Shown: piece by piece, positions 1 to 4,670 of the stretch
Layout: each line of letters opens with the position of its first letter
Numbering within the stretch: position 1 is the first letter of the stretch
From: CAZVEV01 sp964625865
GTDB lineage: Bacteria; Planctomycetota; Phycisphaerae; SM23-33
Direction: 5' to 3'
Length of the DNA stretch: 9,921 bases
Assembly: GCA_964625865.1 (NCBI GenBank)
Contig: CAZVEV010000229.1
Coordinates: 1-9,921 of the forward strand
Notes under the pieces: model-generated
What the model was told of the DNA's origin: nothing
The model's database searches: none
The model's input: only the letters and a program-made list of their open reading frames with translations
Position numbers and translations under genes: made by a program

Positions 1-16
1 ATGTTCGATCGATTCC

Positions 17-45
17 TTCCGCGTGCAACGAGTTGCACGCCCTAC
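17..45 (-). repeat. REP-like palindromic repeat, copy A
   Basis: Read on the minus strand this is GTAGGGCGTGCAACTCGTTG followed by CACGCGGAA. The core is a perfect 9-base dyad, GCGTGCAAC and GTTGCACGC, separated by two bases at 21-40. It matches the right-hand arm of the paired element at 2976-3050, so its left-hand partner may lie just upstream of the window. The only difference in the core is the centre (CTCG here, CTGTG elsewhere). It lies upstream of the Fe-S operon promoter and outside any believable gene. Confidence 0.75.
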
Positions 46-87
46 CCCTTGACCGTGGGACCACGACAGAGATTTCCCCGATAAGGC

Positions 88-118
88 TTGAAATAGTACT
101 GATTAGGTGCTATATAAT
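88..118 (+). promoter_or_regulatory. Predicted promoter of the Fe-S assembly operon
   Basis: A TTGAAA box (88-93) is followed by the consensus -10 TATAAT (113-118) after 19 bases, or by TATATA (111-116) after 17 bases. The -10 is a strong match in an otherwise GC-rich background. The spacer contains AGTACT (95-100) in an AT-rich stretch, which is where an Rrf2-family regulator would be expected to bind for autoregulation. The flanking dyad is weak, so an operator is only suggested. Transcription would begin near 125, leaving a leader of about 25 bases before the regulator gene. Confidence 0.6.
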
Positions 119-149
119 GAAGCGGACGTGGAAAGCGGAGCACCACGAG

Positions 150-647
150 ATGTTAGCGTTTACAAAGAAGACCGGTTACGCATTGGTGGCGATGGCGCAC
201 CTGGCCCATCTGGACGAGGGCTCACTGGCCTCGGCGCGCGAGATTGCGACGACGTCCGGCGTGTCTTCGTCACTGCTGATGAATGTTCTAAAGGAACTTG
301 CAGTCGCGGGTTATGTCGAGAGCGTTCGCGGGGCTCGCGGCGGATATCGGTTGGCGATCCAGCCGGCCGAGATGACGCTTTCGGACTTGGTGGAGGTCCT
401 CGAGGGCCCCGTGCGGTTGGCCGAGTGCGTTACCGACGGGGCGGCCGGCAGCGGGGAATGCACGTGTGAGGTGATGGCGCGCTGTCCGGTAACCGACCCG
501 GTCCATCGCGTCCAGCGACGGTTGAATGACTTTCTCAAGAAGGTATCACTGGCAGAGATCGTCGAGCCTTCCGCGGCCCTTATGGGCCAAGGGGCCGGGC
601 CGGGCGGACCCGTCAGTCGTGTGAAGGAGGCCGATCATGGCCGTTGA
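150..647 (+). CDS. iscR: Rrf2/IscR-family transcriptional regulator
   Basis: This 165-residue protein is a winged-helix regulator of the Rrf2 family, which senses Fe-S cluster, redox or nitric oxide state and controls cluster assembly genes. The N-terminus MLAFTKKTGYALVAMAHLA is the usual Rrf2 opening. A helix-turn-helix follows at about residues 27-55, and the wing motif RGARGGY is at 60-66. Candidate cluster ligands are C93, C104, C106 and C112, with H119 nearby. E. coli IscR uses three cysteines spaced by five residues plus a histidine, so the spacing here is extended. The start at 150 is chosen because GGAG sits at 137-140 and the family alignment begins there. A longer frame from 33 would run through the promoter. 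The gene ends 11 bases inside iscS, consistent with translational coupling and a role as the operon's own regulator. The exact subtype (IscR, NsrR or another) cannot be settled from sequence alone. Confidence 0.9.
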   Translation: MLAFTKKTGYALVAMAHLAHLDEGSLASAREIATTSGVSSSLLMNVLKELAVAGYVESVRGARGGYRLAIQPAEMTLSDLVEVLEGPVRLAECVTDGAAGSGECTCEVMARCPVTDPVHRVQRRLNDFLKKVSLAEIVEPSAALMGQGAGPGGPVSRVKEADHGR

Positions 648-1833
648 ACTTCCGATCTACATGGACCACAACGCCACCACGCCGATCGATCCGCGCGTGT
701 TCGAGGCGATGCTGCCGTTTCTCACAACGGACTTCGGCAACGCGGCCAGCAGGACCCACCCGTTCGGTTGGCGGGCCGAGGCCGCCGTTGCCGAGGCCCG
801 CGAGAAAGCTGCCGCCCTGATCGGCGCCGGGGAAAAGGACCTGATCTGGACCTCCGGTGCGACCGAGAGCAACAACCTCGCGATCAAGGGCGCCGCCGAG
901 ATGTACCGGGACAAGGGTAACCACATCATCACCTGCCAGACCGAGCACAAGGCCGTCATCGACCCGTGCAAGTGGCTGGAAAAGCACGGCTGCGAGGTCA
1001 CGTGGCTGGAGCCTGACCCGTACGGTCGCGTGTCGGCCGACCAGGTCAGCGAGGCGATCACCGACAAGACGATCCTGATCAGCATCATGGCGGCCAACAA
1101 CGAGATCGGCACGCTGCACCCGGTGGGCGAGATCGGCAAGGTTGCCAAGGACCGCGAGGTGTTCTTCCACTGCGACGCGACGCAGGCGGTGGGCAAGGTC
1201 CCGATCAACGTCGAGGAGATGGGCATCGATCTGCTGAGCCTCTCGGCACACAAGATCTACGGTCCCAAGGGCTGCGGCGTGCTCTACGTGCGGCGTCGCG
1301 GGCCGCGGGTCCGCCTGGCGTGTCAGATGCACGGCGGCGGGCACGAACGCGGGATGCGAAGCGGTACGCTGAACGTGCCCGGCATCGTCGGCCTGGGCGC
1401 CGCGGCGGAGATCTGCGTCGCGGAGATGGCCGACGAGGCCGCACGCCTGACGGTCCTGCGCGACCGTCTCCAGGCGGGCCTCATGGCCGGGCTGGATTAC
1501 GTGTACCTTAACGGCCATCCCACCGAGCGCCTGCCCAACACGGTGAACATGGCCTTCCAGTATGTCGAAGGCGAAGCGATGATGATGAAGATGGAGAACG
1601 TGGCGGTTTCTTCGGGCTCGGCGTGCACCAGTGCGTCGCTCGAGCCCAGCTACGTGCTCCAGGCCTGCGGCGTTTCGGGCGAACTGGCCAACAGTTCCCT
1701 GCGATTCAGCCTGGGCCGATCCACGACCGAAGATGAGGTCGATTACGCCGTTGATCGCGTGGTGACGGCCGTCAAGGAACTGCGAGACATGAGCCCGCTC
1801 TACGAACTGGCGGTGGAGCAGACGCAGGCGTAG
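637..1833 (+). CDS. iscS: Cysteine desulfurase, IscS/NifS family
   Basis: This 398-residue pyridoxal-phosphate enzyme converts L-cysteine to alanine and passes the sulfur as a persulfide to scaffold proteins in the cytoplasm. Numbering falls almost in register with E. coli IscS. H104 lies in QTEHKA, D180 and Q183 in the cofactor-binding segment, and K206 in SAHK forms the Schiff base. C330 in SSGSACTSASLEPSYVL is the catalytic cysteine on the long mobile loop typical of the IscS class. The SPLYELA end resembles the SPLW region of IscS, but the tail is a few residues shorter (E. coli protein 404). AAGGAGG at 624-630 gives an ideal ribosome site six bases before the ATG. The start overlaps the regulator gene by 11 bases, and the scaffold gene follows after 65 bases. 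NifS is a possible alternative name, but the neighbours and active-site loop favour IscS. Confidence 0.96.
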   Translation: MAVELPIYMDHNATTPIDPRVFEAMLPFLTTDFGNAASRTHPFGWRAEAAVAEAREKAAALIGAGEKDLIWTSGATESNNLAIKGAAEMYRDKGNHIITCQTEHKAVIDPCKWLEKHGCEVTWLEPDPYGRVSADQVSEAITDKTILISIMAANNEIGTLHPVGEIGKVAKDREVFFHCDATQAVGKVPINVEEMGIDLLSLSAHKIYGPKGCGVLYVRRRGPRVRLACQMHGGGHERGMRSGTLNVPGIVGLGAAAEICVAEMADEAARLTVLRDRLQAGLMAGLDYVYLNGHPTERLPNTVNMAFQYVEGEAMMMKMENVAVSSGSACTSASLEPSYVLQACGVSGELANSSLRFSLGRSTTEDEVDYAVDRVVTAVKELRDMSPLYELAVEQTQA

Positions 1834-1856
1834 CGACAGTGATCAGAGGCATTGAT

Positions 1857-1873
1857 GCGGCCCGTGCGGCCGC
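1857..1873 (+). other. Short GC-rich hairpin between iscS and iscU
   Basis: GCGGCC (1857-1862) and GGCCGC (1868-1873) pair around a five-base loop in the 65-base gap between the two genes. No T-run follows, so it is not a standard terminator. It could tune the iscS to iscU ratio by pausing or by protecting mRNA ends, or it could be chance in GC-rich DNA. Confidence 0.25.
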
Positions 1874-1898
1874 GGGAAGATATGTGAAGACGAGGTAG

Positions 1899-2369
1899 AT
1901 GATGGAATACAGCACCAAGGTAATGGACCACTTCGAGCATCCGCGGAACGTGGGTTCGCTGGACGCCGCCAGCCCCCGCGTGGGGACCGGCACGGTCGGC
2001 TCGCCGGTCTGCGGCGACGTGATGAAGCTCCAGATCGAGGTCGGCGACGACGAGGTCATCGTCGACGCCAAGTTCAAGACGTTCGGATGCGGATCGGCCA
2101 TCGCGTCCAGTTCGCTGGCCACCGAGCGGATCAAGGGCGGCACGGTAGCGGAGGCCGAAGCGCTGAAGAACACCGAACTCGTCGAGGAACTCCAGTTGCC
2201 TCCCGTCAAGGTCCATTGCAGCGTGCTGGCCGAGGAGGCCATCAAGGGCGCCATCAAGGACTGGCGCAAGAAGAACGGCCTGCTGGCCTCCGGCGAGCCG
2301 ATCATCAAGGCCACCTGCCCCGGCGAAGGCATCTGCGAACACTGCCCCCGCACGGAGGGGGAAGACTAA
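1899..2369 (+). CDS. iscU: Fe-S cluster assembly scaffold IscU with Cys-rich C-terminal tail
   Basis: This protein is the scaffold on which the Fe-S cluster is built with sulfur from IscS. The reading frame gives 156 residues. The second ATG at 1902 is probably the true start, because GAGG at 1892-1895 is then six bases away and MEYSTKVMDHFEHPRNVGS matches the usual IscU N-terminus. Numbered from the first Met, the cluster ligands are C38 with D40 (PVCGDVMKL), C64 (TFGCGSA) and H106-C107 (KVHCSVL). The chaperone-recognition motif LPPVK is intact at 100-104. Standard IscU ends near residue 128, but this one continues for about 28 residues with three more cysteines (C140, C146, C149, in CPGEGICEHC). 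That tail is not a full NifU ferredoxin-like domain, and no C-terminal NifU domain is present. Its role is unknown. The gene is the last of the operon. No clear terminator follows. Confidence 0.95.
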   Translation: MMEYSTKVMDHFEHPRNVGSLDAASPRVGTGTVGSPVCGDVMKLQIEVGDDEVIVDAKFKTFGCGSAIASSSLATERIKGGTVAEAEALKNTELVEELQLPPVKVHCSVLAEEAIKGAIKDWRKKNGLLASGEPIIKATCPGEGICEHCPRTEGED

Positions 2370-2384
2370 GCGGTACCCTCAGGC

Positions 2385-2404
2385 GTAGGGCGTGCAACTG
2401 TGTT
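2385..2404 (+). repeat. REP-like palindromic repeat, copy B (half element)
   Basis: GTAGGGCGTGCAACTGTGTT is identical to the first 20 bases of the arm at 2976-3005, then diverges to CTTGAGCC where the family reads GCACGC. Only the left half remains. The copy lies 15 bases after the iscU stop and ends 17 bases before the -10 box of the next gene, so its last six bases occupy the -35 position of that promoter. Confidence 0.7.
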
Positions 2405-2418
2405 CTTGAGCCTTGGTG

Positions 2419-2427
2419 TGATATAAT
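2419..2427 (+). promoter_or_regulatory. Extended -10 promoter of the DUF4258 module
   Basis: TGATATAAT is a perfect extended -10 (TG, one base, TATAAT). Only six bases (ACGGCA) separate it from the ATG at 2434, so transcription should start at or within a base of the start codon. No Shine-Dalgarno sequence is present upstream, in contrast to the strong sites of the neighbouring genes. Both facts point to a leaderless message. No convincing -35 box is visible, and the -35 position falls on the end of repeat copy B. Confidence 0.65.
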
Positions 2428-2433
2428 ACGGCA

Positions 2434-2754
2434 ATGAGTTCACCACTTCGGCAGGTTCAAGATCTCGTCAGCAGCGGTGAGTTTCGCATATCCGATCATG
2501 GATACGACGAGCTTGCCGAAGATGGTATACTGGTTGATGAAATCATCGCTGGACTGGCCGAGGCGCGCGTGGTTGAAGATTACCCTGACTATCCTAAGGG
2601 GCCTTGTGTGTTAGTGCTCTTGAGGAGTCAGGACGGGCGACCGATACATGCCGTGTGGGGCGTGCCGCGCGGGCAGATGGCACCGGCTGTCTTGGTGACC
2701 GCCTACACGCCGGCGCCCGAGAAGTGGACTGACGATCTTTTACGGAGACGATGA
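2434..2754 (+). CDS. DUF4258-like protein, probable RelE-type toxin
   Basis: This small basic-ended protein of 106 residues resembles the DUF4258 family, which is frequently found in two-gene toxin-antitoxin modules and is thought to share a RelE/BrnT-like fold. Recognisable elements are ISDHGYDEL (19-27), the VVEDYPDYPKG stretch (46-56), the strand RPIHAVWGV (69-77), VLVTAYTP (86-93) and the terminal EKW (96-98). Sequence composition is visibly less GC-rich than in the Fe-S genes, and codon choice includes more A/T-ending codons, consistent with horizontal acquisition. The gene has its own promoter and no ribosome site, and its stop overlaps the next gene's start as ATGA. Toxin activity, presumably as an mRNA interferase, is inferred from family and gene pairing. 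A non-toxin role is possible. Confidence 0.72.
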   Translation: MSSPLRQVQDLVSSGEFRISDHGYDELAEDGILVDEIIAGLAEARVVEDYPDYPKGPCVLVLLRSQDGRPIHAVWGVPRGQMAPAVLVTAYTPAPEKWTDDLLRRR

Positions 2755-2972
2755 TGACTCGGCGAGAACATACGAAACTGATTCGCGAGAAGGATCTCGC
2801 AGCTGAGGTGACCGTCGAATTGCTCGACTCGCCCGAGGAATGGGGGCCGCACCTGTCACCGGAAGACGCCGCCAAGCTCGACAGCGTTCGACGGGCGCTA
2901 AGAGATGGAAACATCTCCGAAGCCCAGAAACTGAGCCGCGTATACCGCCTGACACCGATCTCGGCGGCCTGA
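2751..2972 (+). CDS. Small partner protein, probable antitoxin of the DUF4258 module
   Basis: This reading frame encodes 73 residues, or 72 if the second ATG at 2754 is used. GGAG at 2744-2747 is three bases from the first ATG and six from the second, which favours the second. The protein is charged, with a basic N-terminus (MTRREHTKLIREKD), a central strand AAEVTVELLDS (17-27) and then PEEWGPHLSPEDAAKLDSV. It ends in helical segments (SVRRALRDG, SEAQKLSRVYRLTP). I recall similar small proteins next to DUF4258 genes but no named family. It carries no obvious ribbon-helix-helix or helix-turn-helix. The four-base overlap with the preceding gene indicates coupled translation, as expected for a toxin-first module. 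The antitoxin role is inferred from position. Confidence 0.65.
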   Translation: MMTRREHTKLIREKDLAAEVTVELLDSPEEWGPHLSPEDAAKLDSVRRALRDGNISEAQKLSRVYRLTPISAA

Positions 2973-2975
2973 GAG

Positions 2976-3050
2976 GTAGGGCGTGCAACTGTGTTGCACG
3001 CGGAAGGGATTGGGCATTCGTTCCGCGTGCAACACAGTTGCAGGCCCTAC
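2976..3050. repeat. Paired REP-like element (copies C1 and C2) between convergent genes
   Basis: Two 30-base arms, 2976-3005 and 3021-3050, are reverse complements with one mismatch (GGGCGTGC against GGGCCTGC) around a 15-base centre. Each arm is itself near-palindromic (GTGCAACTGTGTTGCAC), so the DNA or RNA can fold either as one long hairpin or as two short ones. The element nearly fills the space between two convergent genes: three bases after the TGA at 2970-2972 and three before the minus-strand stop at 3054-3056. It could act as a bidirectional transcription or mRNA-end barrier. It lacks the T-run of a standard intrinsic terminator. Confidence 0.85.
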
Positions 3051-3053
3051 GAT

Positions 3054-4178
3054 CTATGCGAACAGCGCTCCGGCGGGGGGGGTGTCGGTGTAGTGGTTAT
3101 CGAGGAAGAACTCGACGGCCTGGGCGGCTGAGCGGAAGACGCGGGTGGCGGTCTCGGTGATGAAGGGGGACGGTTCCGCTTCGGGCAGCCAGATCACGAA
3201 GACGTCCTTGGTCGCTTCATGGGCGTGCTGCAACTCCCGTTCGACCCCGCTGGACAATCCGGGCCTGCCGTCAGCCTGCGCGGGGATCAGCGAGACGATC
3301 ATGTCGGCCTGGTCGATCAGCTTGAAGTCGCGGGCGTAGATCTGCCCGTCGATGTCGGGGATGATGTCGATCAACTGGTTGGTGTCCATGACGGCGCGGG
3401 CGTCGGGGGGTCCGGCCTGCACGGTTCGGTGCCCGGCCTCGGCGGCTCGAAGCGCCATCTCGCCGAGGTACTTCTCCTCCACGTCGCCGGGGTCGAAGCA
3501 GGTGAAGTAGCGCTTCATCTCGCGGCGGAAGTCGGCGATGCGCTGGAGCAGGTCGGGCCAGTCGCCCACGTGTGACATGGGGAAGCTGAGGTAGGCCTTC
3601 TTCATCGCCGGGCGGGCAAACAGGCGTGCGACGGCGTCGGCGGTCTCGGGGCTCTCGCTGCGGGCCATCACGTAGAACCGCCCGTGCCCGCGGACGACCT
3701 GGCTGAGCATTTCGGTCGCGAGGATCTCCTCCTCGCGCCAGACCATCAGGTCCTTGAGCGTATGGTCCACGTGCCCGTCGCGCGCCAGGCGGTAGTGCAC
3801 GCGATCGACGTTGTCGACCAGCGTGACGTACAGGTCGGCGTCCAGGGCCTTCATCTGATCGTAGTCGAACGCGTAGAACAGCCCGTGCCTCCAGCGGAAC
3901 GTGGCGTGGGTGTTGACCAGGACATGCTCCCCGGCGGCGGGGGTGGCGCAGGCGGCGAGCACGTCCTTGAACACGCTTCGCCGCAGGCTGTTCAGTCGCG
4001 ACAGGGGCAGATCGAGGATACGCCCGGGCACGACGTCAGGCGCCTCGGCGTACATCATCTGACCGATGTTGAAGACCGTCGTGTTGTGTCCCTGGTCGCG
4101 GGCGACGCGGACCACGCGGTCGAGAAACGGCTTCTTGTCGAGCCCCACCTGTCCGGTAACTACGATTCGCATGGGCAT
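3054..4178 (-). CDS. P-loop kinase-like / nucleoside 2-deoxyribosyltransferase-like fusion protein
   Basis: This protein has 374 residues from the ATG at 4178, or 372 from the ATG at 4172 (numbering below). The N-terminal half opens MRIVVTGQVGLDKKPFL, a strand followed by a P-loop-like GQVGLDKK at 7-14, as in archaeal adenylate-kinase-like NTPases. The usual GKS/T is replaced by DKK. It continues with RILDLPLSRLN (51-61), VLVNTHATFRWRHG (84-97) and DADLYVTLVDNVD (111-123). A second domain starts at about 190 with KKAYLSFPMSHV (191-202), followed by CFDPGDVEEKY (225-235), the helix-strand DFKLIDQADMIVSLIP (282-297) and SSGVERELQHAHEA (307-320). This order resembles the nucleoside 2-deoxyribosyltransferase fold, where a glutamate in a similar helix is catalytic. 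The frame is open far upstream, but that part is arginine- and proline-rich and unlike protein. No clear ribosome site precedes either ATG. The biochemical role is unknown; nucleotide salvage or signalling is a guess. Confidence 0.8.
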   Translation of the reverse strand: MPMRIVVTGQVGLDKKPFLDRVVRVARDQGHNTTVFNIGQMMYAEAPDVVPGRILDLPLSRLNSLRRSVFKDVLAACATPAAGEHVLVNTHATFRWRHGLFYAFDYDQMKALDADLYVTLVDNVDRVHYRLARDGHVDHTLKDLMVWREEEILATEMLSQVVRGHGRFYVMARSESPETADAVARLFARPAMKKAYLSFPMSHVGDWPDLLQRIADFRREMKRYFTCFDPGDVEEKYLGEMALRAAEAGHRTVQAGPPDARAVMDTNQLIDIIPDIDGQIYARDFKLIDQADMIVSLIPAQADGRPGLSSGVERELQHAHEATKDVFVIWLPEAEPSPFITETATRVFRSAAQAVEFFLDNHYTDTPPAGALFA

Positions 4179-4214
4179 ACCGTATCGCCGCCGCCGCGTC
4201 GAGGCAACGGTTCG

Positions 4215-4243
4215 GTGGCACGAGCGTCCCACCCCCGTGCCAC
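4215..4243. repeat. Inverted repeat GTGGCACG / CGTGCCAC
   Basis: Perfect 8-base arms at 4215-4222 and 4236-4243 are separated by 13 bases (AGCGTCCCACCCC). The sequence is unrelated to the GTAGGGCGTGC family. It resembles a second class of intergenic palindromes (GTGGCACG with a GC-rich centre) that I recall from planctomycete genomes, though I cannot verify that here. It lies 37-65 bases upstream of the minus-strand gene start, so it could be part of its leader or an operator. Confidence 0.5.
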
Positions 4244-4370
4244 GTGTGGCGGCCTGATGCTTCCAGCACGCCCTCAGAGGCGGCCTGAGCGACTTTCTCG
4301 TGCGAGTGGGGTCGGAGGACGTTTTTCGTCGGCCGAGGGGCGGCCAGGGGTGTTCACGGAGCTTGGCCGG

Positions 4371-4397
4371 GGTCCTGCGGCGGTGTTGTCCAGGACC
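4371..4397. repeat. Inverted repeat GGTCCTG / CAGGACC
   Basis: Perfect 7-base arms at 4371-4377 and 4391-4397 flank a 13-base loop. The pairing can extend through the outer CCGG with a small bulge. No T-run follows on either strand. Function is unknown; it lies midway between the divergent genes. Confidence 0.35.
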
Positions 4398-4538
4398 GGA
4401 CACCTCGCCGACGGGGACCGCACGCAAGTCCTTGTTTCGCGTTGCGAAGGGGGTAGGCACCACCGGAACGGCGGTTGGCCTTGAGATTCCCTCCGCATCG
4501 CGCCGATTTCGCCTCAAGTTCTTCGACGCCCGCCGCCG

Positions 4539-4546
4539 ATTATACG
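4539..4546. promoter_or_regulatory. AT-rich island with possible -10 boxes on both strands
   Basis: ATTATA at 4539-4544 reads TATAAT on the minus strand, a consensus -10. TATACG at 4541-4546 is a possible -10 on the plus strand. Neither has a good -35 at the usual distance. The plus-strand site would give the LEPR-XLL gene a leader of about 118 bases containing the 4594-4613 hairpin; the minus-strand site would give the divergent gene a leader of about 360 bases. Confidence 0.3.
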
Positions 4547-4589
4547 TCCAGACAGGGAATCTGTGGTGGAAGGGGCGGATGGCCGGACG

Positions 4590-4613
4590 GCACGGATGCC
4601 GTGCGCGGCATTC
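4590..4613 (+). other. Two mutually exclusive hairpins in the LEPR-XLL leader
   Basis: GCACGG (4590-4595) can pair with CCGTGC (4599-4604). Alternatively GGATGCCG (4594-4601) pairs with CGGCATTC (4606-4613) around TGCG, with one G-T pair. The two pairings use shared bases, so only one can form. No ligand-binding riboswitch class is recognised, and chance in GC-rich DNA is possible. Confidence 0.25.
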
Positions 4614-4670
4614 GTACCCGCCGCCGCCCCCCACAATGCCGCGATGGCGCAAACGAAAGGAGACGCACCC

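Larger units (their letters stand above)
4179..4670. other. Divergent intergenic region (492 bases)
   Basis: No believable gene lies here. Open frames in this stretch give arginine- and proline-rich translations without family resemblance. It separates the minus-strand kinase/transferase gene from the plus-strand LEPR-XLL gene and should hold promoters for both. It contains three inverted repeats (4215-4243, 4371-4397, 4594-4613) and one AT-rich island (4538-4546). The region is notably long for this window, where most gaps are under 80 bases. Confidence 0.7.

Noticed and set aside
88..118. Defined IscR-type operator over the first promoter
   Set aside because: AGTACT at 95-100 is palindromic, but the flanks match poorly as a dyad and do not fit the known IscR type 1 consensus well enough to call a site.
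33..149. N-terminal extension of the Rrf2 regulator starting at 33
   Set aside because: It would cover repeat copy A and the promoter, and it lies outside the family alignment. The ATG at 150 has a ribosome site.
613..1518. Minus-strand open frame of 301 residues
   Set aside because: It is antisense to iscS, whose active-site residues align throughout. The frame is a GC-rich shadow.
2976..3050. CRISPR array
   Set aside because: The repeats are inverted pairs spread over kilobases, with no regular direct repeats and spacers and no cas genes.
4563..4670. N-terminal extension of the LEPR-XLL protein
   Set aside because: The extension MVEGADGRTARMPCAAF and onward has no signal-like features and no ribosome site. 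The ATG at 4671 has AGGAG eight bases upstream and places LEPR-XLL near the N-terminus.
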